Shown here one piece after another: positions 18,286 to 27,247 of a stretch of 64,000 nt of DNA (position 1 is the first letter of the stretch; every line of letters starts with the position of its first letter). Source of the stretch: Rhizobium sp. BK418. GTDB taxonomy: Bacteria > Pseudomonadota > Alphaproteobacteria > Rhizobiales > Rhizobiaceae. The notes beneath the pieces were generated by a model, which worked only from the letters and a program-made list of their open reading frames with translations, did no database searches and had not been told where the DNA came from. The stretch covers positions 1,112,081 to 1,176,080 of the forward strand of contig NZ_SLZK01000001.1 of NCBI RefSeq assembly GCF_004341105.1, in the 5' to 3' direction. Made by a program: the position numbers and the translations under genes.

Positions 18286-18320
18286 GAAAAAAGGCCGGGG
18301 CTATGAAACCCGGCCTTTCT
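18286..18320. terminator. Bidirectional terminator
   Basis: AAAGGCCGGG and its inverse CCCGGCCTTT flank an 8-base loop, with T-runs on both strands. It ends the minus-strand small-gene cluster containing rpsU and also the small plus-strand gene. Confidence 0.85.
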
Positions 18321-18425
18321 GCGATTGCAATGGTGTGAGAGGCCCCGACCCATCCTCCGGCCTCGTCAGTCCGAAGACGAGCAAGATACGCGCCGCGGCA
18401 AGGCCGCAGTGCCTCACCCGGCTAG

Positions 18426-18632
18426 CTAGCGCTTCTTCGCTGCCTTGACCTTTTTCACCGGTGCCTCGGGAACCGGCTGGGCGAGCCTTAGGGCGCGCAG
18501 CTTTTCCGTCTTCTTCTGCCGGGCGGCAACTTCGCTGGCGAGGATGTCCCTGGCAACCGAGGTCGTCTGATCGGCCTTCGCCTGCGGCGAAAGCTTCTCG
18601 GGCTTGAAGAATGTGTTTTTCGTCTCGGTCAT
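18426..18632 (-). CDS. Small basic hypothetical protein, 68 residues
   Basis: The protein is Lys-rich, especially at the C-terminus (PVKKVKAAKKR), and has no membrane segment. Its ATG has AAGGAGG upstream, a strong ribosome-binding site. It lies 38 bases downstream of rpsU on the same strand, probably in the same transcript. Its role is unknown; a nucleic-acid or ribosome contact is possible because of the charge and position. Confidence 0.7.
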   Translation of the reverse strand: MTETKNTFFKPEKLSPQAKADQTTSVARDILASEVAARQKKTEKLRALRLAQPVPEAPVKKVKAAKKR

Positions 18633-18670
18633 GTCGCCTCCTTTTCAACGGATCCCTGACCGGGAAAGCC

Positions 18671-18913
18671 TCAGCGGCCGCGCGCAATCACCTTCTTCTT
18701 CGGCGCCGGCAGCAGGCCTTCGCGCTGCGCCTGTTTGCGGGCGAGCTTACGGGCGCGACGGATGGCTTCGCCCTTTTCGCGGGCGCGCTTTTCCGACGGC
18801 TTCTCATAGGCGCTGCGTTCCTTCATTTCCCGGAACACGCCTTCGCGCTGCAGCTTCTTCTTGAGCACGCGCAGCGCCTGCTCGACGTTGTTGTCTCGGA
18901 CGAGTACCTGCAA
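18671..18913 (-). CDS. rpsU: 30S ribosomal protein S21
   Basis: The 80-residue sequence is a clear S21: [30 protein letters not shown] at the N-terminus and a very basic C-terminus. S21 binds the 30S subunit near the anti-Shine-Dalgarno end of 16S rRNA and helps start translation. The start codon is TTG, with AAGGAGAAAAC just upstream. Many alphaproteobacteria carry more than one copy of rpsU. Confidence 0.95.
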   Translation of the reverse strand: MQVLVRDNNVEQALRVLKKKLQREGVFREMKERSAYEKPSEKRAREKGEAIRRARKLARKQAQREGLLPAPKKKVIARGR

Positions 18914-18941
18914 GTTTTCTCCTTAATCAGCGCTGTTGCTG

Positions 18942-19232
18942 TTACTTCCTGGTGCGGATCGAATTCGAATTGATCCAGCTCGATGTCGAACTCTCGGGTG
19001 CCGCCCGCGCCTGGGATGGCGGGGACGACGAAGGCGATGCAAGCCCGTCTATATCATCCTGGCGGATGCTGCGCTCGAAATTCTCGCTCTGGAACCGGAC
19101 GCGATAATGGACGAAGCCCTGCGCAGCCGGCAGAATGGATAGGACCTTGCCGGAGCCGGAGGGCTGGGCGCTGCCCAGTACGCCATGCTTCAGCACGACT
19201 GTATCACCCGGCCCGTAACGACGATATGTCAT
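18942..19232 (-). CDS. Hypothetical protein, 96 residues
   Basis: The first 60 residues look like a small beta barrel (GPGDTVVLKHGVLG...GKVLSILPAAQGFVHYRVRFQSENFERSI). The last 30 are Ser-rich and probably flexible. ATAGGACGAC precedes the ATG. It lies between the cold-shock gene's terminator and rpsU, and probably heads the rpsU transcript. The family is not named here. Confidence 0.7.
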   Translation of the reverse strand: MTYRRYGPGDTVVLKHGVLGSAQPSGSGKVLSILPAAQGFVHYRVRFQSENFERSIRQDDIDGLASPSSSPPSQARAAPESSTSSWINSNSIRTRK

Positions 19233-19254
19233 GTCGTCCTATTCCTCGTGAAAT

Positions 19255-19290
19255 GAAAAATAAAAGGCCGGGACTGCTCCCGACCTTTCC
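19255..19290 (-). terminator. Terminator after the cold-shock gene
   Basis: On the minus strand, AAAGGTCGGGA pairs with TCCCGGCCTTTT (one G-T pair) across a 4-base loop and is followed by an AT-rich T-run. It suggests that the cold-shock gene is transcribed alone. Confidence 0.8.
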
Positions 19291-19365
19291 CGGCCAGCAC
19301 CTGGCCCTCGTCATCGGCCTCTGCGCGCCAGTACATCCGTGGTCGCGCGAAACCGTGACTTATCC

Positions 19366-19575
19366 TCAGACAGCCCGCAGGTTGTCGGCCGAGCTCTTGC
19401 CCGAGCGGCGATCCTGCACGATGTCGTAGGTGATCTTCTGGCCATCGGCCAGCGAGCGCATGCCTGCGCGTTCGACTGCGGAAACATGGACGAAAACGTC
19501 CGTGCCACCATTGTCAGGCTGGATGAAACCAAAACCCTTGGTAGCATTGAACCACTTGACTGTACCTGTATTCAT
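19366..19575 (-). CDS. cspA: Cold-shock domain protein (CspA family)
   Basis: This 69-residue cold-shock domain has both RNA-binding motifs: KGFGFIQP (RNP1) and VFVHVSA (RNP2). Such proteins bind single-stranded RNA or DNA and loosen RNA structure. AAGGAGATCGTT precedes the ATG. The 5' region to about 19740 is AT-rich and may be a long untranslated leader of the kind that controls csp mRNAs. Confidence 0.93.
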   Translation of the reverse strand: MNTGTVKWFNATKGFGFIQPDNGGTDVFVHVSAVERAGMRSLADGQKITYDIVQDRRSGKSSADNLRAV

Positions 19576-19989
19576 AACGATCTCCTTTCAAAGCAACCGT
19601 TTAAATTCCCGCGATACCCTGCGAGCTTGGGGTCGATTATTTGGAAGGAAATCTGACGAGAGCAAAACGCTCTTGAATGACGTCACAAGCAATGGTCGAT
19701 CAGCACAATATAAGGTCAATTTTAGATTTGGCAACAGACGTAAGCGGAAAAACTTCGAATCGGCTGTAGGTTTTTTCTATAAATGACTCATTTTTCGGGT
19801 TGAATTATTCGCGCAAGACGAGCGGCGGCGGCCGGTGTGTCCCATTATATCCCCGCGCAGCACAACCATAAAGACCGATCACCCCTGCCGGCAGCTCGCC
19901 GCTCGCACAGCATATGGCCTTACACCCGGCGGCGATGTAGAAAGCATCTGCGCCCTCGGGCGCCACGATCGCAAGCCACTGGAACCACC
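19576..19989. other. Intergenic region: cold-shock gene leader and divergent upstream DNA
   Basis: This 414-base gap is AT-rich close to the cold-shock gene and includes a small inverted repeat (AGAGC/GCTCT at 19659-19673). It holds the promoters of the cold-shock gene and of the acetyltransferase gene. Open frames that run into the acetyltransferase gene from 19837 show no conserved extension. Confidence 0.55.
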
Positions 19990-20502
19990 ATGCCGACGAA
20001 GCCGGTTGAACACGCAGTCAAGATCCGCCCTGCCATATCAGGCGACATGGAAATCCTCGGCAGCTTCGGCGCCATGCTCGTGGCGCTCCATCACAAACTG
20101 GACAGCAAGCGCTTCATCGAGGCGGCAAAAAGCACGCCCGCGCGTTATGCGCATTTCCTTGAAAGCCAGCTCGCCCGGCCCGAGGTCATCGTCATGGTCG
20201 CCGAAGAGAACGGCGCCCTGCTCGGCTATGCCTATGCGGAGCTGGAAGGCTTCGACTACATGGCCCTGCGCGGACCGGCCGGCGTCATCCACGATCTCTT
20301 CGTCGATCCGGGCCGCCGGCGCGAAGGCGTGGGCAGAATGCTGCTCGAAGCGGCGATGGCCAGGCTGCAATCCCTCGGCGCCGACCGCTTCGTGCTCTCG
20401 ACCGCCCACCGCAACGAGACCGCCCGCAGCCTCTTTGCCGCCATAGGCTTCCGCCCGACGATGATCGAGATGACCCGCGAAGCGGATGAGGCGGCCGGCT
20501 AA
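19990..20502 (+). CDS. GNAT-family N-acetyltransferase
   Basis: This 170-residue protein has the GNAT acetyl-CoA-binding motif A, IHDLFVDPGRRREGVGRMLLEAAM, followed by LSTAHRNETARSLFAAIGFRPT (motif B). It transfers an acetyl group from acetyl-CoA to an unknown amine. The start at 19990 begins at the domain; the open frame upstream from 19837 does not add conserved sequence. Confidence 0.9.
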   Translation: MPTKPVEHAVKIRPAISGDMEILGSFGAMLVALHHKLDSKRFIEAAKSTPARYAHFLESQLARPEVIVMVAEENGALLGYAYAELEGFDYMALRGPAGVIHDLFVDPGRRREGVGRMLLEAAMARLQSLGADRFVLSTAHRNETARSLFAAIGFRPTMIEMTREADEAAG

Positions 20503-20523
20503 ACGCCCGCCCGCCCTAACCGC

Positions 20524-20937
20524 CTAGTTCAGCACCAGTACATTGAACGTGGTGTCCTTGATCAACCCGTCGCCGTGAGGAGCCCGCAGGACAAACTTGT
20601 CTTTGCCGGTATATCCGCCCTTGGCGGTGTAATAGAGAACGAGACCCGGTACCTCGACATTCCGGCAGTGGGCATACGATCCGCTCGCATCTGGAAATAT
20701 ACGCTCACGCGCAATCTCGACACGACCGTGCTTCGGAGCCTCGACGATGCGGGTGACCGGCACATCTGCCAGCTTGCAGTTATTTTTGATGTGCCAGTGC
20801 TGACCGAGCTTCGACCGCACCCCCGTCATGACCGTTCTGGATACGGATTGCCGTTGATAGCTGTCGGCCGCCTCCGCCGGACCGGACGCGCTTGCGGCCA
20901 AAGAAACGAGAGCCAGAGTTGCAATGAACTTCTTCAC
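20524..20937 (-). CDS. Exported hypothetical protein, 137 residues
   Basis: The protein has a signal peptide (VKKFIATLALVSLAASASGPAEAA) and a mature part with two Cys residues and the pattern VTRIVEAPKHGRVEIARERIFPDASGSYAHCRNVEVPG, a beta-rich periplasmic domain of unknown role. The GTG at 20937 is chosen because AGGAGA precedes it and the signal peptide starts there. The longer open frame to 21150 is not typical coding DNA. Confidence 0.8.
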   Translation of the reverse strand: MKKFIATLALVSLAASASGPAEAADSYQRQSVSRTVMTGVRSKLGQHWHIKNNCKLADVPVTRIVEAPKHGRVEIARERIFPDASGSYAHCRNVEVPGLVLYYTAKGGYTGKDKFVLRAPHGDGLIKDTTFNVLVLN

Positions 20938-21195
20938 GATATCTTCTCCTGCGTGTGGCCACTGGCGTAGCCGAACCCTAGGGAAAGTCAATTCTGAATT
21001 GTGAAATTGCGACTTGCCGTAATGTCGCAGATTCAGCCGGAGCGAAAGAAGACAGCTGTTACAGCAAAGTAACGGCCAGTAAGACAGCCCCTTCAGAAAG
21101 ATCAGCCGGGCGGCCTCTTCCGCCATCGACCCGCCATTTTCTGCAATCATGCCTAGAAGCGGCCGGATTGGTGCATTCTTTCAAATGGGTTTTCG

Positions 21196-21653
21196 ATGAA
21201 GTCATGTCATGTTGCAGCCGCAGTCTTTGCATCGCTTTTCCTGGAGCTGACAGCCTCGGAGGCTCTCGCTTGCAGTTGCGCTAAAATGTCTGAAGAGCAA
21301 CAATACTCCGACGCCGATCTCGTGGTGAGAGGCCGCATGAAGCTGGTGACTTACGGCGTCGAGCTGCCGGCTCCCAAGGGCGAGCGCCGCCACCAAGGAT
21401 GACACGCGGCGATTTCGAGATCGAGAAGGTGGTGAAGGGGAAGTTCAAGGACAAGACCCTATCCATCTACACGGGCACCGGCATGGGCGATTGCGGCCGG
21501 CTCGACGCGTTCCTGGGTGCTGCCATCTATTACCATGACGACAAATTCGCCGTCTGGGAATTTGGCCTATCGAAAACCGACTATGACGGGCAGACCTATT
21601 ATTCCACCAGCATCTGCGAATACATGAAACCGCCCACACCGAAGCAGAAGTGA
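21196..21653 (+). pseudogene. Exported Cys-rich protein, broken by a frameshift
   Basis: Two overlapping frames belong together. The first (21196-21402) has a signal peptide and the start of a Cys-rich domain (ACSCAKMSEEQQYSDADLVVRG). The second (21399-21653) continues that domain with GDFEIEKVVKGKFKDKTLSIYTGTG and ends near ICEYM. A one-base indel around 21375-21400 would join them. The combined protein resembles exported CSCA-type proteins with an NTR/TIMP-like fold. It may be a real pseudogene or a sequencing error. Confidence 0.7.
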
Positions 21654-21860
21654 ACCTCCGGCGCCCTCTACCGGTATCACGCTACCGGTCTGCGGCATCC
21701 GGACGCTCGCCTATATGCGCCATTGCGAATAAAATTGTGCAGTGGTGCTTTCGCGCCTTGCTCTTGCCTCCGGTTGGCGATTTTAGGGAACCTCCGGCTG
21801 CATGGAGAATTCATAGGATGACGCACCCCTCGCCCCTTCCTCATATGGCAGGAGTGGACC

Positions 21861-22235
21861 ATGGCAAAGGTAATTGAGTTCAAGGCCATCCGGGCGCTCG
21901 CCATTGCGCTGAGCGCCGCCCTGCTCTTCGGCGGCGCCGCCAAATGGCCCGCCCTGCCAAGCTCGGGCTACCTCACCGGCCGGGGTGCCGCACCCGAAGA
22001 TGTCGATAACGGCACCGCGGTCTTTGCCACCGGCCAGGATGGCGAAGCCTACGGAAAACCCCTCGGTATCGAAATCCCGCAATACGGCTATTTCCGCCAG
22101 GAAAACAAATATGTGATCATCCTGCAGGCCGAGAAATATGATGGCAAGAGCATCATCGGCGCCGAGACGTTCGACGGCGAGAAAGTGGTGGGCCTGCTCG
22201 ACGAGTTCGACCTGCTGGGCGTTCAGGCAAAGTAG
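21861..22235 (+). CDS. Hypothetical exported protein, 124 residues
   Basis: The N-terminus has a basic start and a hydrophobic helix (IRALAIALSAALLFGGAA), either a signal peptide or a membrane anchor. The rest is a short domain with no recognised family. The repeat element at 22285-22475 follows it. Confidence 0.65.
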   Translation: MAKVIEFKAIRALAIALSAALLFGGAAKWPALPSSGYLTGRGAAPEDVDNGTAVFATGQDGEAYGKPLGIEIPQYGYFRQENKYVIILQAEKYDGKSIIGAETFDGEKVVGLLDEFDLLGVQAK

Positions 22236-22549
22236 TTCTCGTGCGCGTGATCAGCAAAGATCGCACACGACGCGGTCGGTCGCGTCTCGCAACCCCCCTC
22301 CCCAACCCCTCCCCACAGGTGGGAGGGGCTAACCCGACGCGCTGCCCCCGCTCCTTCCGAAGCGTCGAAATGACTGTGAGCGGGTGCGGCAGGTTAAGCC
22401 CCTCCCCCTTGTGGGGGTCCGAAGGACGGATCGAGACCCGTGGCTCGATCCCGGTCACGGTTGGGGAGGGGTTTGCGGCGATATCTTAAGCCGAAGAGCG
22501 TTGTGCATGCAGCCCCCTTGCCTGTAACGTCACGCCGTCAGGAGAATCC
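22236..22549. other. Intergenic region carrying the second GC-rich inverted-repeat element
   Basis: This 314-base gap is mostly the repeat element at 22285-22475. The remaining bases before the glycosidase gene include AGGAGAAT as its ribosome-binding site. No gene was seen. Confidence 0.6.
22285..22475. repeat. CCCCTCCCC/GGGGAGGGG inverted-repeat element, copy 2
   Basis: It has the same left arm, centre and right arm as the copy at 16960-17137. The right arm carries an extra stretch of about 45-55 bases with its own palindrome, GGATCGAG-N8-CTCGATCC (about 22430-22453), placed between the TTGTGGGG and TTGGGGAGGGG parts. This suggests a second small insertion inside the element. Confidence 0.75.
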
Positions 22550-23344
22550 ATGCCTCGCAACCTATTCGCCCTCATCCTGCTGCTCGCCGGCACCTTCGCC
22601 GCCGAAGCGCAGGCCGCGGATGCCGGCAGCGCGCCCGCCCCTTCCCAGCCCTGTACCCGCCAAACCTTCGAAGGCGCCGCCTATATCGTCTGCAGCGTCG
22701 ATCCCGCAAAGGCGGATCTGCGCCTGTTCTGGAAGGATGCCGCGGGAAAACCCTACCGTGGCTTCTCAAATCTCGCCGCTGCAGTCACCGGGCAAGGACA
22801 TCGGCTCATCTTCGCCATGAATGCCGGCATGTACCGCGAGGATTTCACGCCGATGGGGCTTTACGTCGAAGATGGCGAGGCGCTGATACCGGTCAACAGG
22901 GAGGCGCCGCCGAAGGTTTCCGGTCCCGTGCCGAACTTCTTCAAGCAACCGAACGGCATATTCTATCTCGACGAGACCGGCGCCCGCATTATCCCGACTG
23001 CGGATTTCCTGAAGCAGAAGCCGAATACGCGCCTTGCCACGCAATCAGGCCCGATGCTGGTCGTAGAAGGCAAGATCAACCCGATCTTCATACTCGGCTC
23101 GACCGACCGCACGCGCCGCAACGGCGTCGGCCTGTCAAGCGATGGCACGCTCCGCTTCGTCATCAGCGAGGACAGCGTAAACTTCCACGATTTCGCAAGG
23201 CTCTTCCGTGACGAGCTGAGATGCGAAAACGCCCTCTTCCTCGACGGGGGAAACGGCACCGGGCTCTACAATCCGGCCCTCGGCCGCAACGACACATCCT
23301 GGCACGGCGGCTACGGGCCGATCCTGGGGCTGGTGGAGGACTAG
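22550..23344 (+). CDS. Exported phosphodiester glycosidase-domain protein
   Basis: The 264-residue product has a signal peptide (about 1-23) and the NAGPA/phosphodiester-glycosidase (DUF2233) pattern: IFAMNAGMYRED, NGIFYL, TQSGPMLV, RNGVGLSSDG and ALFLDGGNGTGLY. Homologues remove or rearrange sugar phosphodiesters; bacterial members are often periplasmic and act on cell-surface or extracellular glycans. The substrate is unknown. Confidence 0.85.
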   Translation: MPRNLFALILLLAGTFAAEAQAADAGSAPAPSQPCTRQTFEGAAYIVCSVDPAKADLRLFWKDAAGKPYRGFSNLAAAVTGQGHRLIFAMNAGMYREDFTPMGLYVEDGEALIPVNREAPPKVSGPVPNFFKQPNGIFYLDETGARIIPTADFLKQKPNTRLATQSGPMLVVEGKINPIFILGSTDRTRRNGVGLSSDGTLRFVISEDSVNFHDFARLFRDELRCENALFLDGGNGTGLYNPALGRNDTSWHGGYGPILGLVED

Positions 23345-23435
23345 GCGGCTCCAGCGCAGGTCCAGAGTGGTTTTGTAAGGGTATCGCTCTGAAACGCGTC
23401 GTCGACGGCCGTTTTCAAAGCAGCGCATTCGCAGT

Positions 23436-23696
23436 TTATCGAGGGCAAGCCGCGACGAAACGTCGACCATACCGATCCCGATAATAACACTCTCCGGGTT
23501 GCCCCGCGACATTGCCAATCACAGCGCCTGCAGCACCGCCGATTGCCGCCCCGACAGCGGCGCCACGCACGTTATTTGTCACCGCGCCGCCAACCACGGC
23601 GCCTGTGGCAGCACCGATTCCGGCGCCTTGCTGTGTTGGAGTGCAGCCTGCAATGATTGCCCCGCTAAGAAGCAAAAAAGTTGAAACATAACGCAT
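23436..23696 (-). CDS. Glycine-zipper lipoprotein
   Basis: The 86-residue protein has a lipobox (AIIAGC) near residue 18 and a repeated Gly/Ala/Val zipper (GIGAATGAVVGGAV...GAAVGAAIGGAAGAVIG). The C-terminus is short and Arg/Cys containing. Such lipoproteins sit in the outer membrane and may stabilise the envelope. GGAAGG precedes the ATG. Confidence 0.82.
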   Translation of the reverse strand: MRYVSTFLLLSGAIIAGCTPTQQGAGIGAATGAVVGGAVTNNVRGAAVGAAIGGAAGAVIGNVAGQPGECYYRDRYGRRFVAACPR

Positions 23697-24159
23697 CGCT
23701 TTTTCCTTCCAGGTTTACGCCGTTGATAGGGGTGAAAGCGCAAAGTATCGCATCTGCTGCATCAGCTTTATCGAAACCAAGCACTATGAGTTCAGACATA
23801 ATTCCTGCTTGATCGACCGCATATCGAAATAGAGCCGGTCTCGACCACGTCCAGAGGGGCAGACTACCTTTCGTTGCATTTTGCGGCACTCTACTATCGA
23901 AATCCCCGGCATCGGGTCGATTTTGGCCATTCAATGGAGCAACTTACTGATGTTCAGAGCGATAGACTCTTGGATGGCAGGGATGAGCCCTTGTCGACGT
24001 CGACTAACGGCGTGACAATCAATTAGCCGTCGTATGGCAAAGTCGGCCCTTTCCAGAGCAATCCACCAGAAGCGTGCACCGGCTTTGCGTTCACAAACGC
24101 GTAAAAACAATGAGATCTAGCATTTTCGTGATCTGAAATGCGCCAAGCCTTACCCAACG
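23697..24159. other. Intergenic region with a dispersed-repeat remnant
   Basis: This 463-base gap has no convincing gene. One open frame (23665-23934, minus) has no family match that I can support. The part at about 24051-24140 is a degraded copy of a dispersed repeat (see 24051-24140). Confidence 0.5.
24051..24140 (+). repeat. Dispersed intergenic repeat, degraded copy
   Basis: It shares AGAGCAAT, CGGCTTTGCGT, CGTAAAAACAA and AGCATTT with the copies at 52933-53037 and, inverted, 43556-43619. This repeat type is common between genes in rhizobia. Confidence 0.65.
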
Positions 24160-24708
24160 TCAGGCAGGCTGCATCGCCACCAGTTGCCGCGTCTCGACGA
24201 TCTCGGCGAAATCGGATTTGAGATGCGCCATCGTCACGTCGAAGATCGTCCGGGCCGAAAGATCGGCATCCGGCAGGTCGAAACCGAGCACGGCGTCCCT
24301 GACGACGCTCATCCTGAAGCCGAGATCGGAGCCCGCCCGCACCGTCGTATTGACGCAGAAGCCGGCGACCGCGCCGACCACCACCAGGTCCGTGATGCCG
24401 ACCTCGCGCAGATAGCCTTCGAGCTCCGTGGAGGCAAAGGCCGACGAGGTGGATTTGATGAAGACAGGCTCGTTATCCCGCGCTTCGGCGCAAGGCATCG
24501 GCCGGCATCCCGGCGCATCCTTGTGGAGCGCCGATGCCGGATCGGCGTCGACATGCCTGATATGGATGACCGGCTTGCGGGCGGCGCGGAAGGCGGCAAT
24601 GAGCGCGGCGATATTCTCCCCCGCCTCGCCGTTCACACGCTCGCGGCCGGCATCGAGCCGTTCCTGCATGACCATCTGCATGTCGATGATGAGGAGTGCA
24701 GTCGTCAT
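24160..24708 (-). CDS. Isochorismatase-family cysteine hydrolase
   Basis: The 182-residue protein has the expected Asp-Lys-Cys triad: D9 in LLIIDMQ, K85 in PVFIKSTSSAF, and C118 in GAVAGFCVNTTVR. Family members hydrolyse isochorismate, nicotinamide, carbamoyl or similar groups. The substrate is not clear from sequence or context. Confidence 0.9.
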   Translation of the reverse strand: MTTALLIIDMQMVMQERLDAGRERVNGEAGENIAALIAAFRAARKPVIHIRHVDADPASALHKDAPGCRPMPCAEARDNEPVFIKSTSSAFASTELEGYLREVGITDLVVVGAVAGFCVNTTVRAGSDLGFRMSVVRDAVLGFDLPDADLSARTIFDVTMAHLKSDFAEIVETRQLVAMQPA

Positions 24709-24846
24709 GGTCGATGCCCTTCAGGTTCGGTGGCTGACGCTCTCGTAATGTAATTTCAGCTTTACCATTTGCAGCGCAGCAAGTCCCTCCCGAAATATCG
24801 CCAGGGGCTGAGGTAATGCGGTTGTGATCGACGCAGCCGCCATCCA

Positions 24847-25755
24847 CTATCCTTCCGTCTCCTCCGCCGCAGGCTTGCCGCTGAAGAGGTTCTTCAGCGC
24901 ATTGGTCTTGGATTTCTGCGCCTTGCTGAGCTTCAGCGCCCGATTGGCGGCCTTGGCCTGTTCCAGCATCATTTCGATCTGGATCTGCTGGATCTCGGTC
25001 AGCCTTTCCCACTGCCGGTTCAGGAGGTGATCGACCTTTTCATGCAGGTGGCGGATTTCCAGTTCCGCCTTGAGGTTGACCTTGTAGTCGTTGAGCGCCC
25101 TGAGCCGGTCTTTCGCTTCCTGGCGGCGCTGGCTCATCATGATGATCGGCGCCTGCAGGGCGGCGATGGTGGACAGGATGAGGTTCAGCAGGATGAAGGG
25201 ATAGACGTCGAAGGCGTTCTTCTCGCCGAGAACAAGGTTGATCCCCATCCAGACGGCGAGGAACAGGCAGAAGGAGATGATGAAGGTCCAGCTTCCGCCG
25301 AAGGCCGCGACGATATCGGCGATACGATCGCCGAGCGAGCGGTGTTCCTCGTAATCCTCTTCGATGTTTTCGGCAAGCGTGTCGTGGCTTTTCAGGCTCT
25401 CGACGACCTCATCCTCGAGGTTGGAGAGCTCGCCGCGTTCGTCGCGCAGCAATTCGGCGATGTACTGGCCGCGATAGTCGTCGATCGTCTTGCGGCTGAT
25501 ATAGTCGTCCGAGCGGATGCCGGGATGTTTCTGCCGCACGAAATCGGCAAGCGCCGGGCGCAGATCGTCGAAATGGATGGCGTCCTTCTTCTTCAGTGTG
25601 TGGCCTGTGATCGCATCCACCAGCTTGACGGACTTTGCCTTGGCCTGCGCCAGGCTCTTGGAATAGTCGTCCATCTCGACCGTGGCGGCCTCGCCGTGGC
25701 CGGCATCGAAGTCGACGATTTCACCCGTCAAATCCAGGGGCTTCTCTTCTGCCAT
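24847..25755 (-). CDS. DUF1003 integral membrane protein
   Basis: The 302-residue product has a charged cytoplasmic N-terminal part, a DUF1003 core with two membrane helices (GSWTFIISFCLFLAVWMGIN and AFDVYPFILLNLILSTIAAL), then a soluble coiled-coil-like region (MSQRRQEAKDRLRALNDYKVNL; HLHEKVDHLLNRQWERL). The start at 25755 has GAGGAT upstream; an alternative ATG at 25794 adds 13 residues. DUF1003 proteins have no established activity. Confidence 0.87.
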   Translation of the reverse strand: MAEEKPLDLTGEIVDFDAGHGEAATVEMDDYSKSLAQAKAKSVKLVDAITGHTLKKKDAIHFDDLRPALADFVRQKHPGIRSDDYISRKTIDDYRGQYIAELLRDERGELSNLEDEVVESLKSHDTLAENIEEDYEEHRSLGDRIADIVAAFGGSWTFIISFCLFLAVWMGINLVLGEKNAFDVYPFILLNLILSTIAALQAPIIMMSQRRQEAKDRLRALNDYKVNLKAELEIRHLHEKVDHLLNRQWERLTEIQQIQIEMMLEQAKAANRALKLSKAQKSKTNALKNLFSGKPAAEETEG

Positions 25756-26092
25756 CTGCTGATCCTCGCTGCCGATTTTGGCCCGTTTAGCCATCAATTC
25801 GAACAGGATTGTGACATGGATTTCGCCGCAAATTGAGAGGCGTGATGGCCGCTCCGCCCGAGCAGGAAAAGGCCTGGCGGCACCGGCATCAATGGCGATG
25901 AGACGCGCGGCATGTGTCAACCGGGGACGCGCCGAAGAAGGGTCACAGGACGACGAGTCCGCGCGTTCGGCCCCCCTCATCTCTGTACGGTAGCGCACCC
26001 TTCCCGCCCGGCCCGCAAAAAAAACGGAACATCGGCAACCCCATCAGGTTGATGGCTCTATCACCAACGTCCAACAGCAAAGGCGGAAGCCA

Positions 26093-26479
26093 ATGATCTC
26101 AAGAATTCTCGCAACCTCGGCCCTTGCCCTGGCCCTGGCGACCTCGGCCATGGCACAGAGCTCCGGCACCTCCGGCGGCACGTCCGGCAGCGGCACATCG
26201 GGCAGCAGCGGCACCTCGGGCAGCAGCGGCACCACCAATGGCAACAGCAACGGCACCGGCAGCAACATGAACGGCAGCGGCACCAATGGCAGCGCGACGG
26301 ACAAGAACGCGACCGGCTCGGTCAACGGCGCGGGCAATCCCTCCAGCGGCACCAGGACTCCCGGCGCTTCCGGCGGCGACCCGAATGACTGCCAGCGCAC
26401 CACCAACAGCGGCACCGGCAACCCTGCGCCGACACCTTCGGTCAACTCGATCCAGCCCGACGCCGCCAACGCCTGCTGA
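26093..26479 (+). CDS. Low-complexity Ser/Gly/Thr-rich exported protein
   Basis: The 128-residue product has a signal peptide (about 1-22) and a mature part built mainly of Ser, Gly, Thr and Asn (repeats such as SGTSGSSGTSG), with two Cys near the C-terminus. It is probably a disordered surface or periplasmic protein. The ATG has a GGCGGAAG site upstream. No family assigned. Confidence 0.65.
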   Translation: MISRILATSALALALATSAMAQSSGTSGGTSGSGTSGSSGTSGSSGTTNGNSNGTGSNMNGSGTNGSATDKNATGSVNGAGNPSSGTRTPGASGGDPNDCQRTTNSGTGNPAPTPSVNSIQPDAANAC

Positions 26480-26670
26480 TCCTCCCTCGGCAGCGGCCAC
26501 CGGCTCGCAGCAGATGAGACTTTGCTGCGAGCCGGTGTGCATCTGAGCTGGTGGCAAAGGGCGGCGGCAATCGACATGCGCCCTCCCGGAACACGCCGTC
26601 AGCCGCGGAAATCGAGTGCCACGTCGCCTGTTCCGCGCTATAATGATCGCCTGCGATGTAGACGAAAAAG

Positions 26671-27186
26671 GTGAAGCCAATGAAGAGGTTGGCAATCGTT
26701 GCCTTGTCGCTCGCGACGGCGCTGACGAGCGCCCCGCCGGCCCTGGCGTTTCCCGCCATTGCCGCCCCTGATGTCGTAGCACAACAGGCCCGGCCACTGC
26801 AGGCCCAGCCCGTGCGCTACCGTGGCGGTTATTATGGCGGCTATTACGGCGGATATTATCACCATCATGGTGGCGACGGCTGGGGCTGGGCGCTCGGCGG
26901 CCTGGCCGCAGGCGCGATCGTTGGCGGACTGCTCGCGCAGCCCGGATATTACGGCTCCGGATATTATAGCCCCGGCTACTACGAAGGTCCGTATTTCGAG
27001 GGTCCGTACTACTACGGCTCGACGCTATATTACGCGCGACGCTATTACTATCGCCCGACCTATTATGGCGGCGATGATGCACATACGCGCTGGTGCTATG
27101 CGCGCTACCGGTCCTACAGGGCTTATGACAACACGTTCCAGCCCTATTACGGCCCGCGACAGGAGTGCGCCTCGCCTTACTATTGA
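26671..27186 (+). CDS. BA14K-family exported protein
   Basis: The 171-residue product has a signal peptide (about 1-27), a middle rich in Tyr and Gly (GGYYGGYYGGYY), a hydrophobic glycine-zipper stretch (ALGGLAAGAIVGGLLAQ) and a C-terminal BA14K motif, HTRWCYARYRSYRAYDNTF. BA14K proteins were first described as Brucella immunoreactive, lectin-like envelope proteins. A start at 26680 is also possible. Confidence 0.88.
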   Translation: MKPMKRLAIVALSLATALTSAPPALAFPAIAAPDVVAQQARPLQAQPVRYRGGYYGGYYGGYYHHHGGDGWGWALGGLAAGAIVGGLLAQPGYYGSGYYSPGYYEGPYFEGPYYYGSTLYYARRYYYRPTYYGGDDAHTRWCYARYRSYRAYDNTFQPYYGPRQECASPYY

Positions 27187-27247
27187 TGCCCGCAGGGACC
27201 GATCATTGCGTCACGGCGGGACACGCCGCGTGATCGCTTCGCTTGCC

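Noticed and set aside
23665..23934. An 89-residue minus-strand frame
   Set aside because: It has no recognisable domain and overlaps the end of the glycine-zipper lipoprotein gene; coding evidence is too weak.
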